Origin: Axinella damicornis
Lineage: Eukaryota > Porifera > Demospongiae > Axinellida > Axinellidae
Direction of reading: 5' to 3'
Length of the DNA: 64,000 nt
Assembly (NCBI GenBank): GCA_963931865.1
Contig: OZ007506.1
Span: forward strand, 17,126,242-17,190,241
Every line of letters begins with the position of its first letter. The first letter of the stretch is position 1. The position numbers and the translations under genes are program-made. The notes beneath the pieces are model-generated. The model worked only from the letters and a program-made list of their open reading frames with translations. It did not search any database and had not been told where the DNA came from. Shown piece after piece: positions 1-9,679 of this stretch.

Positions 1-1
1 T

Positions 2-1423
2 GTCCCTTTTAGTAAATCCAGACTGAGCATTTTCGAAGTTAGTGAAGGAAAGAGCTATCGTTTCCGTGCCATTGGTGCCCAATCTGTGTATGCCTACAAT
101 ATATCCATTGATAACCACAAGCTGACTGTGATTGCAACCGATGGCTACTTCATACAACCGGTGGAAGTAGACTTTGTCATAGTCCACACTGGAGAGAGAT
201 ATGACTTCATTATCAGTGCAGTTCAAACTGAACAGCCAGACTACTGGATCAGAGCTCGAACACTTGAGTTTAATTCCCCTGAACCAAGAAGTGGACCTCC
301 AAGTATCCCTCCCCCATATGAGTCTCTTGAGCATGAGGCACTTGCAATTCTGCATTATTCAGGTGCCCCTCCCCCTACTTCTCTTGACTATAGTAACATC
401 ACTAATATCTCGAGGGGATGCTCTGCAGACAATCCATGCACTGCTGTCAATTGCCCTTTTGAGAAATTCCATGAATCGTATCACATCGATTGCATTAACG
501 TGCACGAGCTGAGACTACTAAATCCCACCCCAGACTCAGAGCTGCCTTCTATTGACGCTGATGTAGAATACATTTTTAATTTTGCGTTTGAGAATCCCCA
601 ACGTACTAGCACGATCAACGGTAGGAATTTTATATTCCCATCAGCAGCACTTCAGACTCAACAGGATGAGCTGAACAGAGACAGGAAGACGTTTGAGTGT
701 AACCTGGAAGACGACTGTAATGAAGGCTGCCATTGTCTTCACATCCACGATATACCATACAAGAAAACTGCCAGGCTTGTTGTCAGCACGAAAGGCAATT
801 CTTTGCTCCGTAGAAGATTCACCCATCCCGTGCATCTCCATGGGCATAGCTTCCATGTTGTAGCAATTGGCTATGGTGATTACGATGACAATGGACTGCT
901 TAGTGCTACCACAAATGACCTTGAATGTGGGAGTGGAAGCACTGCAGCCTTTTGCGTCAAACCTCAATGGCGGAATGTGAGTGAACTCAATTTCACAATC
1001 GATGAGTACACGGTACGAAAGGACACAGTCATCCTACCAGCTGGGGGGTACGTTGTCATCCACTTCATCTCGGACAATCCTGGATTCTGGTTCCTCCATT
1101 GCCACATTGAACCTCACCAGTTAGAAGGGATGGCCCTGGTCATTAATGAAGCACAAGAGCAGCAAAACCCACCTCCAAATGGCATGCGAACTTGCGGAAA
1201 CTTTACATGGAGCTTGGATACGTTTAACAAGAAGCTACAATTCAATCCAGATGAGCAAGCTTCGGGTTTATCGTTGGAGACAATAGTTGGAATCGCAGTG
1301 GGAGGGTTCTTAATTATCTGCATCGTTGTTGTATTACTGGTGATGATTTGGATATGTGTCTCAGGCAAGAAAAAGACGATATTTTGTGGCCAGAAATCCT
1401 ATCAAACATTTGCTGATGACTGA
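2..1423 (+). CDS. Multicopper oxidase (laccase-like), 3' part, C-terminal membrane anchor
   Basis: The frame is open from the first bases, so the gene starts upstream of the window; this is the last exon or the last part of it (about 473 residues to TGA). The first ~75 residues look like the middle cupredoxin domain. Copper ligands of the last domain are visible: HPVHLHGHSF (from base 824) supplies type 2/type 3 histidines, and FLHCHIEPHQLEGM (from base 1091) supplies the type 1 Cys, flanking His and an axial Met, so the oxidase site looks intact. After this come a Cys-containing spacer and a ~27-residue hydrophobic helix (bases ~1270-1360) with a short basic cytoplasmic tail. Family knowledge: such enzymes oxidise phenols, amines or metal ions with four coppers and reduce O2 to water. 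A transmembrane anchor suggests an extracellular enzyme tethered at the cell surface. Substrate cannot be told (laccase or ferroxidase type). Confidence 0.9.
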   Translation, partial: VPFSKSRLSIFEVSEGKSYRFRAIGAQSVYAYNISIDNHKLTVIATDGYFIQPVEVDFVIVHTGERYDFIISAVQTEQPDYWIRARTLEFNSPEPRSGPPSIPPPYESLEHEALAILHYSGAPPPTSLDYSNITNISRGCSADNPCTAVNCPFEKFHESYHIDCINVHELRLLNPTPDSELPSIDADVEYIFNFAFENPQRTSTINGRNFIFPSAALQTQQDELNRDRKTFECNLEDDCNEGCHCLHIHDIPYKKTARLVVSTKGNSLLRRRFTHPVHLHGHSFHVVAIGYGDYDDNGLLSATTNDLECGSGSTAAFCVKPQWRNVSELNFTIDEYTVRKDTVILPAGGYVVIHFISDNPGFWFLHCHIEPHQLEGMALVINEAQEQQNPPPNGMRTCGNFTWSLDTFNKKLQFNPDEQASGLSLETIVGIAVGGFLIICIVVVLLVMIWICVSGKKKTIFCGQKSYQTFADD

Positions 1424-2185
1424 TTGGACCAATATTATGCTTTATTACTTTTGTTCTGGAATGGTTGGATGGTTTTCCTCCCGTTGAAGTGTGCATAACA
1501 ATCAAGTGTGTAAACTATGCCAGCCACCTGCTACCTTTTTGCTTGTTTATAATGCTTTTGCACATTGCACGTCATGCAATACTTTGCAATCTTGCAATGT
1601 AGCTGCCTATATACTATGACGTAGACTAAAATACCACTACTAACAACACCAAACGTCATAATTATGACACAATGTGCACACACAATGAATCTCATTCACT
1701 TATAGCTAAAATACTCAATAATAAGGCACTGATTGCTCACACACCTATATTCACCCCACCGAAAGGATAGCCTCGGTCCCAGGCTCTCTCCTCAGCCTGG
1801 GACCGAGGCTACCGAAAGGAGTACAACAGTAACATTAACCAACTCAAGAAGTAATTAAAATAAATTTCAGTTCAGAGACATCCAAGTCCTGTACAAAAAG
1901 AGACTATCCCTCACAATACTACCAGAAAACTGGGACTATATAATCTCACACAACCTCTTTGTCATGCTTATGAAAATTTATAGTGACAAGGAAGACTCAA
2001 CTAGAGAAAAACTGTACACACAAGAACATTACTAGCTACATTAGTGCAGGCAGACTGAAACAACTCACACAACGTGATACACAAGAATGCTTGTACGTAT
2101 GACTTAAGGGAGTGACCAAATGTGATGTAAAACACCTATAATTATGCATTGCTGAAAACTGATCATGAGAAGTCAAAGTGTACAA
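1424..2185. other. Convergent intergenic spacer
   Basis: 3' flanks of the oxidase and of the coiled-coil gene meet here. Apart from the palindromic element at 1768-1811 I see no coding potential or RNA gene. Confidence 0.6.
1768..1811. mobile_element. Palindromic MITE, TAGCCTCG family, with 9-bp TSD
   Basis: A 44-bp near-perfect palindrome starts TAGCCTCGGTCCCAGGCT and ends with its complement. It is flanked by CCGAAAGGA on both sides (1759-1767 and 1812-1820). The same termini recur in at least eight other places in the window. Confidence 0.85.
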
Positions 2186-4312
2186 TCAGTACAGACAACG
2201 TATACAGAAGTATACTAGAGTCACACATGAAACAATCAAAGCAGGTATGGCATGTGGGACATGGCTTGCGGAATTTCTGAGTGCATTAATTGCATGATTT
2301 AGTTCAAGTTTGGTGGCCTCTATCCTAGAAATCAGTTCAGATGCTTTGCGTTGCAGTTCAGTTCTGAATTGGATTGTTGTGGATGTTTGTAGTTCGGATG
2401 TGAGATTAGCTGCTCTGCTGTCAATTAAAGTTCTTAGTTCATTTGCTTTTGAATGTAGGTCAGTTGTGAGCTCTGACGTCTCACTCCACAGCTGAATGTC
2501 TGCTGCACGCAGGCTGTCATTCAGGGCTTTGATGGAACTGGATAGTTGATTCAACTTGTTCCATAGTCGCGTTTCAGCTGAACTTAGGCTGTAATTTAGG
2601 GCTGCAATGGAACCTGACAGCTGATCAGTTGCATTTTTTATGCCAATTGTGAGCTCAGATGTCTTGTTCCACAGCTGAGTGTCAACTGTTCTCAGGCTGT
2701 AATTCAGAGCTGTGATGGAACTTGACAGTTCACCAGTTGCGTCTTCTAGTTGTATTTCTGTTGTGCGCAGGCTGTAATTTAGGGTTGCTATGGAACCTGA
2801 CAGTTGATCAGTAGCTCTTTCTATGCCCATTGTGAGCTCAGATGTCTTGTTCCACAGCTGAGTGTCAACCGTTCTCAGGCTGTAATTCAGAGCTGTGATG
2901 GAACTTGACAGTTCACCAGTTGCTTCTTCTAGTTGTACTCCCGTTGTGCGCAGGCTGTAATTTAGGGTTGCTATGGAACCTGACAGTTGATCAGTTGCTC
3001 TTTCTATGCCCATTGTGAGTTCAGATGTCTTGTTCCGCAGCTGAGTATCTAGTGTTATTAGGCTGTAATTCAGAGCTTCAGTGGAAGCTGACAGTCGATC
3101 AGCTATTTCTTCTACGCCAATTGTGAGGTCAGATGTCTTGTTCCACAGCCGAGTGTCTACTCTACTTAGGCTATAATTCAGAGCTATGATGGAACTTGAC
3201 AGTTGACCAGTTGCTTGTTCAAGTCGTGTTTCTGTTGCTTGTAGGCTGTAATTCAGAGCTTCAGTGGAAGCTGACAGTTGATCATTTGCTCTTTTGATGC
3301 CCATTGTGAGTTCGGATATCATGTTCCACAGCTGAGTGTCTACAGCTCTTAGGCTATAATTCAGAGCTGTGATGGAACTTGACAGTTCACCAGTTGCTTC
3401 TTCTAGTTGTATTCCTGTTGTGTGTAGGCTGTAATTTAGGTTTTCAATGGAACCTGACAGTTGATCAGTTGCTCTTTCTATGCCAATTGTGAGCTCTGAT
3501 GTCTTGCTCCATAGCTGAGTGTCTACGGCACTTAGGCTGTCATTCAGAGCTTTGATGGAACTTGACTGTTGATTAGCTGCTTCTTCTATGCCACTAGTCA
3601 GCTCATCAAGCTTGTTCTGTAGTCGTGATTCTGCTGCGCCTAGGCTGTAATTCACGGCTTCGATGGAACTTGACAGCTGCTCATTCATTTCTGCTATGTG
3701 AGTTGTGAACTCCGATGTCTTGTTCCATGGCTGAGTGTCTGCTGATTGCTGACTGCAATTTAGGGCTGTGATGCAGCTTGACAGTTGGTTAGTTGCTTCT
3801 TCTAGTCGGCTTTCTGCTGCACTTTCGCTATAATTTAGGGCATTGATGGAACTTGACAGTTCATTGAATGTTTCTTCTAGCCGTGCTTCTACTGCACTTA
3901 GGCTGTTATTCAGGGCTTGGATGGAACTTGACAGCTGATCAGTTATTTCTTCCAGGTGTTTTTCTGCTGCAATCTGCGTTCGGTTCAGTGAAGCCAATGC
4001 GGCCCAACATTGGGGACAGTTTCCACTGCTTTGTTCAAATGCCTCTGTGGTGGCGGTTGGCGCAGTAATGTTGTTACTTTCAAGTCTATCTTCCAGTGAG
4101 GCCATGGTGTGCTGCCACTGATCCAGCTCCTTCCTCTGATCGCTGAACTTCGCACGCAGTGCCTGTATTTCTTCCTCATGTTGGGTTGTGACCACAACAA
4201 AAGTAACTCCCAGTACAACAACGGCAAGAGCAAAAACAGCTGCAAGAATTAGAGCAGCAATCGCTATAAATAGCACCATCCGAATTGTACACTTCTGATT
4301 GCTTCCTGTTTT
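2186..4312 (-). CDS. Type II membrane coiled-coil repeat protein, main exon
   Basis: A long open frame of ~708 residues. If translation began inside this exon, the first ATG is at 4279; an in-frame TGA lies just upstream of 4348, so either that ATG or splicing from 4440-4604 sets the start. A strong hydrophobic helix follows MVLF, then a heptad-like region rich in Leu/Ile, Ser, Thr and Glu. At least 16 half-repeats end in N-[YDC]-S, about 30 residues apart, and paired half-repeats give a 61-residue (183-bp) period. Together with the N-K-T sites this predicts a densely N-glycosylated extracellular rod. The last ~22 residues are hydrophobic (IPALIVSCVTLVYFCIRCLY), a possible second membrane segment or anchor signal. 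I do not recognise the family; a surface stalk or adhesive role is inference. Confidence 0.8.
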   Translation of the reverse strand, partial: KTGSNQKCTIRMVLFIAIAALILAAVFALAVVVLGVTFVVVTTQHEEEIQALRAKFSDQRKELDQWQHTMASLEDRLESNNITAPTATTEAFEQSSGNCPQCWAALASLNRTQIAAEKHLEEITDQLSSSIQALNNSLSAVEARLEETFNELSSSINALNYSESAAESRLEEATNQLSSCITALNCSQQSADTQPWNKTSEFTTHIAEMNEQLSSSIEAVNYSLGAAESRLQNKLDELTSGIEEAANQQSSSIKALNDSLSAVDTQLWSKTSELTIGIERATDQLSGSIENLNYSLHTTGIQLEEATGELSSSITALNYSLRAVDTQLWNMISELTMGIKRANDQLSASTEALNYSLQATETRLEQATGQLSSSIIALNYSLSRVDTRLWNKTSDLTIGVEEIADRLSASTEALNYSLITLDTQLRNKTSELTMGIERATDQLSGSIATLNYSLRTTGVQLEEATGELSSSITALNYSLRTVDTQLWNKTSELTMGIERATDQLSGSIATLNYSLRTTEIQLEDATGELSSSITALNYSLRTVDTQLWNKTSELTIGIKNATDQLSGSIAALNYSLSSAETRLWNKLNQLSSSIKALNDSLRAADIQLWSETSELTTDLHSKANELRTLIDSRAANLTSELQTSTTIQFRTELQRKASELISRIEATKLELNHAINALRNSASHVPHAIPALIVSCVTLVYFCIRCLY
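2500..3960 (-). repeat. 183-bp in-frame tandem repeats inside the coiled-coil gene
   Basis: Example: the segment GTCTTGTTCCACAGCTGAGT recurs at 2661 and 2844, exactly 183 bp (61 codons) apart. The period keeps the reading frame, so copy number can change without breaking the protein. Central copies (2650-3020) are the most alike, which suggests recent expansion or gene conversion. Confidence 0.85.
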
Positions 4313-4439
4313 CTGATTTCCTGCGGTGGAAAAGGATTGCAAAATCACCCCTCACCGTTCACTTATATCATACGGAATAATGATGTAGCTAAACATGTCT
4401 ATTTTTGTAAACCTATAGCTATAGGGATATGATACTAAC

Positions 4440-4604
4440 AGGCTCTTCATGGCTCATTAAATTGGATGTGCTATCGCTTAGACCAGCTTCACAACAAGTT
4501 ACACTGTTAAACAGATTACTACAAGCAGCATTACTCGCTTCAGCTGCTGCACCCTGATTGCGTCCGCGATTGACTCCAGCCCTCCGTGGTGGTGAGTCTG
4601 GCAT
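4440..4604 (-). CDS. Probable first exon of the coiled-coil membrane protein
   Basis: ATG at 4604 opens 55 codons that are Arg/Ala/Asn/Ser-rich and lack a signal sequence, as expected for a cytoplasmic tail ahead of a signal anchor. A donor CCT|gttagt follows codon 55 in phase 0. It is phase-compatible with an acceptor (aaatcag|AAAACAGG) at 4312; an alternative pair, with the acceptor at 4320 after the tract ccttttccaccgcag, also keeps frame. Joined protein would be ~763 residues. Transcript evidence would settle it. Confidence 0.45.
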
Positions 4605-4725
4605 AGGTTGCTACTCTGATACGGCAAAATCAAGGTACTAAGTACAAAGGTCACGTGCATCACAATTCTAGTTCTGCCCCCAGGCAGGCCAAACATCCCA
4701 AAGATCAAGTACATCACTAGTCAAG

Positions 4726-4755
4726 CCCCCCCCCCCCCCCCCCCCCCCCCCCCCC
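4726..4755 (+). repeat. Poly(C) tract, 30 nt
   Basis: An uninterrupted run of C followed by CCACCACCACCAC. One of several such runs in the window. Confidence 0.95.
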
Positions 4756-5180
4756 ACCACCACCACCACGACCTCTGTTACACACATACAAAATTTAATA
4801 CAGACACACTTTAAAATGTTAACATAAACTATTGCATGGGTACATTCTGTATTGCATACCTTCAGATTCATTGTGATCTTCGGAAATGGGTGGTTTTTCT
4901 GGAGGTGTTTCTGTTGGTCAGACAAAATAAAGGTAGCTACATGCAGATCTGTATCGCGTCACTTTAACAGAATTGTCTAACAACCCTTTTCACACCGATG
5001 TTGCTTCTGATTTTGTGATATTTTTTCACACCACACTCACGGCATTAAGGACTGGGTCCAGCAGTTTGGATACTGCATTTGGGCCAATTACTTAGGTCAA
5101 CTTTTGGAACCTTTTATCGTTACGGTGTGTAGCTAGTGATGTGATTTTCAGCACTCAATTAGTTTGCTTCATAAAAATAA

Positions 5181-5468
5181 GAGTGTGCAACTGCCATATG
5201 GTACTGTTATTTTCCTTTCTGTTGGAACATGTCGCGCATTCCGTGTTCGGTGTTCCATGATCCGTACTGGCTAATACGCACGATAACTACTACTATAAAC
5301 GTGGCACGGAGCACGGAACGGACGGACATGTTCAAACGGAGCAGAAAGTAACAGTATCCACTACCACCATCTTGGCAGTATGACGTGGCAAACAGTGTGG
5401 TCAACATGTACATAGGCTGTGTACTGCCGAGATGGTGGTAGTTGATACCATATGGCAGTTACACACTC
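5181..5468. mobile_element. MITE-like element with ~23-bp terminal inverted repeats
   Basis: Begins GAGTGTGCAACTGCCATATG and ends with an imperfect complement (CATATGGCAGTTACACACTC). A second inner inverted pair (actaccaccatcttggcagt at ~5357 and its complement near 5426) lies inside. No coding capacity. Confidence 0.65.
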
Positions 5469-5574
5469 CTATTGTTATGAACTCTTGCCAATACACATAT
5501 ACTTCTACATAGAATTCATGCAAGCAGGATCACCACATACCAGAACCAACCCATTGCACAAACAGCTCAGACCC

Positions 5575-5632
5575 TAGTCTCGTGCCCAGACCCTCCTTCC
5601 GCGCGCGTATTGAGGGTCTGGGAACGAGACTA
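5575..5632. mobile_element. Palindromic MITE, TAGCCTCG family, with 9-bp TSD
   Basis: 58 bp from TAGTCTCGTGCCCAGACC to GGTCTGGGAACGAGACTA, flanked by the exact direct repeat CTCAGACCC (5566-5574 and 5633-5641). Confidence 0.85.
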
Positions 5633-5903
5633 CTCAGACCCCATTTGAGGGCCATTAGAGTGTTTACATAGCACTTCTGTGTAAACATGCAAGACTGGCA
5701 GCAGCCAGGGTACTTCCCGGGGGAATACCCTGTACTACGCATACCAGAGTTGACAACATGAAAATGAAACTCACTTGTTTTGACAGACTGATAATTCTTA
5801 ACAGCATTGTATTTGTTTGACCTGGCTATAGCTACCGAGTAAATGAGGTAACTGGAAATAGCAACTGAATGCTAATATTAACCAGTACCCAAGGACTGAC
5901 TGA

Positions 5904-6103
5904 TTTACATCCCTCTGAAGGATGCGGTGTGAACTGCATCAGGTCCTTCAAGAACACATCTACTCATTATAAGGGTAGCTAGAGCTGAGTCAACTCTTAG
6001 GAGAAAAAAAGAATATCTCTCCTACGGCAATGGTGAGATTCGAACCTGCAACCTTCCGATTATCAGTTGAATGCTTTAGCCACTCGCCCACCAGCGACCC
6101 CAA
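5904..6103 (-). mobile_element. tRNA-derived SINE copy
   Basis: Read on the minus strand, the 5' end looks like a tRNA: GCGAGTGGCTAAAGC (box A-like) and GGTTCGAATC (perfect box B) at usual spacing. A non-tRNA body of ~120 bp follows. The whole unit recurs at 47774-47967. It is not a functional tRNA because the acceptor stem does not pair. Confidence 0.75.
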
Positions 6104-7103
6104 TTGCATATAGAGTGAATTACCAATTGTCGGACACCATGATCACCGGACTTCAACAAAACCATGCTGGATTCAAACTGTGAACCAGGTTAGTTGTAAA
6201 CCTAGACAGCTCGTATGCAGTAGTCTGGCACGATCGCATGAGTTGTCTGTTGATTAAATGCCTGAAAATCACGTGGGTTTTTTTCAGGTCGGTCTGCAAA
6301 CGATCAAAACTTGAGAGTATAGCTAGAAGGCTAAGAAGAGCCACTTACGCCACATTGGCTACCCAGCTCCCAAGGAGGCCAACCGTTTGCTGTGGTCATC
6401 CTGCGTTTCGTGTAGCAGATGCGTAGGTGCCTGAAGTTTAAAGGTCAAGTGCTGACGAATGAAGTTTTGGAGCCCAACATATTCGAAGCCATAATGTTAC
6501 ACCAAAACTACTAGGTCTACGAAAGTGTGGTTTGTAAAGCCCATGGATGCAGGCTCAATGCATCATGTTAGTTGGTGTATTGCCTTGTAATAAAATTTCC
6601 GATAATCGGTTATTTTCTCTAGTACGATTTCCGTCATGCATGTAAACCTGTCCCATTAAAATTGGTAGACCACTGAGATGATGTTTTAATAGCTATAGCT
6701 TGCAACATTGTAAGAATACCGCGCTATGCTGTATAGGTGTAACAGATTACAATATTAGTGTGGCTTATACTTCTGTCTTAGTCTTCTGGACGGCATAAAC
6801 TGCATAATAATGCCGCATGAAAATGGTCGGATTTTCACACAACCATGTTTTTGCACAATGCAAATTACCAGACGTTATGTGATGACCATAGGCAAGGTAG
6901 AGCTATGATGGTATACAAATGGCCAAACCAACTTCATGCACCGCGGCTATGTAAAGACATACCTTCATTTTGCGAAGATGAATCCATTTTCGCTTTCCCC
7001 AGCCGCAAGAGATGTGTAGGTTGACTCACTTGACTTTTTTGATTGGGGCGAGCGTGAGCGAGCCCCACATAGACGAGTTCAATGTGAATTTTCTTTATGT
7101 ATT
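6104..7103. other. Intergenic, no gene recognised
   Basis: Short open frames only, none with family resemblance. Near 7046 a GGGGCGAGCGTGAGCGAGCC palindrome occurs; related GGGCTCGCTCAGGCTCGCCC units form the array at 52352. Confidence 0.5.
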
Positions 7104-7222
7104 AGTTAAATCACCCTTACGAGGGATGTTGCCGGTTTATAAGCCCGACACCCGAGGGCGCGTAGCGCCCGAGGGGGAGGGCTTATAAACCGCAACATCC
7201 CGAGTGGGAGGGTGATTTAACT
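7104..7222. repeat. 119-bp foldback palindrome
   Basis: Arms AGTTAAATCACCCT...AGGGTGATTTAACT enclose GC-rich complementary stretches (ttataagcccgacacccgag and complement). Likely a MITE; no clear target duplication. Confidence 0.7.
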
Positions 7223-7407
7223 GATTTATAGCTCGTTGCTAGGTGGTTGTTTTGGCAACGCGCAAATGACGTCATTACCGTCCGTATACTCACTACTCCA
7301 ATTCCGTATTTTCAAATTTTGCTAGTGCGAGTTCAAACAAGTGTAGCTAGCTAGCTTAGCTAGATTTTGAACAAATAGAACTAGTTGCTCTCCTAGAGAG
7401 GTATATC

Positions 7408-7675
7408 ATGGATTTGTTGCGAAGCGCTCCAAGGAATGCCACGAGTGGTTTCGTTTGGGGAGTGGACCGAGTCGAGCGACGAAAGTTCCCATGGATCTCC
7501 TTGAAAAAGCTGACACTGCTGTCCTTGGCAACTGAGTGGCTAAGTCTGTACGTTGCAGAGACAAGGAAACAAGACGGTGGTCGATATCCTCCCAAGTCTG
7601 TTTGTATGCTGCTAACTGACTTCTTCGTCATAATATGCGCACTGTTCAGTACTTCTTGGAACAATCTACAATGGA
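7408..7675 (+). pseudogene. Fragment of QRICH1/ZMYM-type (Crypton-derived) domain protein
   Basis: The translation contains ETRKQDGGRYPPKS preceded by a wL..yV pattern and followed, after a one-base frame change near 7618, by LRHNMRTVQYFLEQ. This resembles the E-x-RK-x-DG-x-x-Y-P-P-x-[ST]-[LV]-Y motif of the domain shared by ZMYM/QRICH1 proteins and Crypton-like tyrosine-recombinase elements (from memory of the family). The frame is broken and the 3' side is interrupted by the 7680-8633 insertion, so it is a relic. Confidence 0.45.
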
Positions 7676-7679
7676 CCGG

Positions 7680-8633
7680 TGTCATAAGATTTTGGGGACC
7701 CCGGGTCCCCATTTTCCCTGGTAAAATGGGGACCCCTTTGGGAAAATGGGGACCCCCACACTGTTTTCGTTTTACGTTGCATCAAGTACTCACAGCTCAG
7801 TGTAGGATGGTTTGTTTGTCAAATAACCTCTGTGCATGCATGTCTGCGACAGCAATAGTCCATGCATAGAGCAAGGATGGAATATCATCATATCATATCA
7901 GTCGAAACCTGTACTTGCGATGGTTGCTATACTACCGTGATAGCTGTAATGCGCAAGTCGGACAATGCAAGCCCTCCAGGTAACAAAGCCAATTTTTTTC
8001 TGTGCAAAGGTTGCTGATCTCTTCTATGTCGGGAGATCATGAACTTGAGTCCTTACACGTGCTGCTTATATATACATGTAGGTAGCAGCTAATAATAGCC
8101 ACTCACTCACTAGCTGCATGAGCCTCCTCACTGTCTTGCACTGCAGGCTAGTTAGTGGGCTATATTTATGCTCAAGTCTGACTCATTATAAGTACTTACA
8201 TCTCTCGACAATTCTAGCTATCTGGAGAGGGATCGATGCTCAGACCAGCTTGTTTTTAAAGATCCTCATCAAAGATAACTTAAAGCTATTATTATGTACA
8301 GCTAAATGTGTTACCATTTCCGAGTATTGACAAATAGCCTAATATTTTCAAAAATTGATTTGCTACATTATAAACTGTATGGTTAGTGATTAACTGTTAT
8401 GGCCTTGCATAGGTCTGCCTACGTAGGCTTAATATTGTTGGTTCCCTATTTTCTCACTTAACCATCTGTCATAGAGGGGGTCCCCATTTTCACTGAGGGG
8501 GTCCCCATACTCCTGGGAAAATGGGGACCCGGGGTCCCCATTTTCCCAGGAAAATGGGGACCCGGTCCCCATACTCCCGGGAATATGGGGACCCCGGGTC
8601 CCCATTTTGGGGGGTCCCCATTTTCCCATGACA
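7680..8633. mobile_element. 954-bp DNA element with GGGGTCCCCATTTTCCC terminal arrays, CCGG target duplication
   Basis: The element starts TGTCAT and ends ATGACA, flanked by CCGG at 7676-7679 and 8634-8637. Just inside both ends are multiple inverted units of GGTCCCCATTTTCCC, two to three at the left (7697-7756) and about eight at the right (8479-8627). The host sequence (aacaatctacaatggacc ... ctttacctc) is continuous when the insert is removed and matches the tandem copies at 8841 and 9062. No transposase is visible, so it is non-autonomous. Confidence 0.75.
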
Positions 8634-8637
8634 CCGG

Positions 8638-9128
8638 CTTTACCTCAGCCATACAGCGCTCCTCCAGTGCTTCGTCAGTATGAGCGTACAACGTTGGGTC
8701 AACAGCAGGCAGTGTCCCGAATTCTATCATCAAAAGAGGGCACAACGTTCCAAAAACAGCTATCGTTGCAGACCACCTCACGAGTGATTCCAGCACAGCC
8801 TCCTCATGTACCACCGATGAAATTTCTAGCTGTAATGTAACAATCTACAATGGACCTGCTTTACCTCCGCCATACAGCGCTCCTCCAGTGCTTCGTCAGT
8901 ATGAGCGTACAACGTTGGGTCAACAGCAGGCAGTGTCCCGAATTCTATCATCAAAAGAGGGCACAACGTTCCAAAAACAGCTATCGTTGCAGACCACTTC
9001 ACGAGTGATTCCAGCACAGCCTCCTCATGTACCACCGATGAAATTTCTAGCTGTAATGTAACAATCTAAAATGGACCTGCTTTACCTCCGCCATACAGTG
9101 TTCCTCCACCTCTTGCCTTACGTTCCAG
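8638..9128. repeat. 221-bp tandem repeat, two full copies plus a partial third
   Basis: Units begin CTTTACCTC at 8638, 8859 and 9080, exactly 221 bp apart and nearly identical. Both strands have long open frames within a unit, but 221 is not a multiple of 3, so no frame runs through the array. The third copy diverges after ~45 bp. Confidence 0.9.
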
Positions 9129-9502
9129 TTCTGAGCTGGATCTAACTGATGTTGACTTTGATGAGTTTAATCTGTTTATGGCTGACGAAACTGCTTTCTG
9201 CCTTTCTATTATTCTATTTATACCATACTTAGGCTATTCTAACCAATCACGTTACAGTACTTGCGGGAAATAACGGGTCATATATCCCGCGGCCGGCCGC
9301 GCGCGCGTACCGTAAGTGATCGCGTGCTCGAGAAAGCGAAGGCTAAGCTCTGTTAGTCTAGCCAAGGAGACTTGGGCCTTTACCGCTGCCTCAGTCAAGT
9401 ATCACGGATGCCTCTGCCACTGATCGGTGAGTGTCTACACCATAGTATCCATGTTTTACACAGCGTACTCAGTTTAGAATAGCCTAAGCATGGTATAAGT
9501 TA
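9129..9502. other. Spacer without recognised gene
   Basis: The frame of the third tandem copy stays open to about 9270 (acidic DLTDVDFDEFNLFM then hydrophobic residues), but I do not recognise it. Around 9260-9310 a GC-rich stretch carries cgggtcatatatcccgcgg, similar to the MITE at 9503. Confidence 0.4.
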
Positions 9503-9679
9503 GTTGTATCCCTGGCCAGCGGGATGTATGACCCTATATCCCTTGGGAAAGGTCAGTGCTTTCGTTCCGCCTCGGAAGTGCCTCGGGCTTCGCCCTCGGC
9601 ACTTCCTCGGCTCCACTCAAGCACTGACCTTTCCCGCGGGATATAACGGGTCATACATCCCGCTGGCCAGGGATATAAC
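9503..9679. mobile_element. Foldback MITE, copy 1 (TATCCCTGGCCAGCGGGAT family)
   Basis: Arms GTATCCCTGGCCAGCGGGAT and complement enclose paired cctttgg/ccc...ggaaaggtcagtgct stretches and a central cctcgggcttcgccctcgg. The same architecture with sequence identity is at 56108-56297. Confidence 0.75.

Noticed and set aside
5530..5742. Frame containing LVPRPS...GLGTRL
   Set aside because: This is the TAGCCTCG palindrome translated; the same pseudo-peptide appears wherever the element lies.
6010..6103. Functional tRNA gene on the minus strand
   Set aside because: Good boxes A and B, but no paired acceptor stem, and the unit continues into a repeated non-tRNA body as in a SINE.
8429..8814. Gly-Pro-Asp-rich frames (MGTPGPHFPG type)
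   Set aside because: Translations of the GGGGTCCCCATTTTCCC array of the 7680-8633 element.
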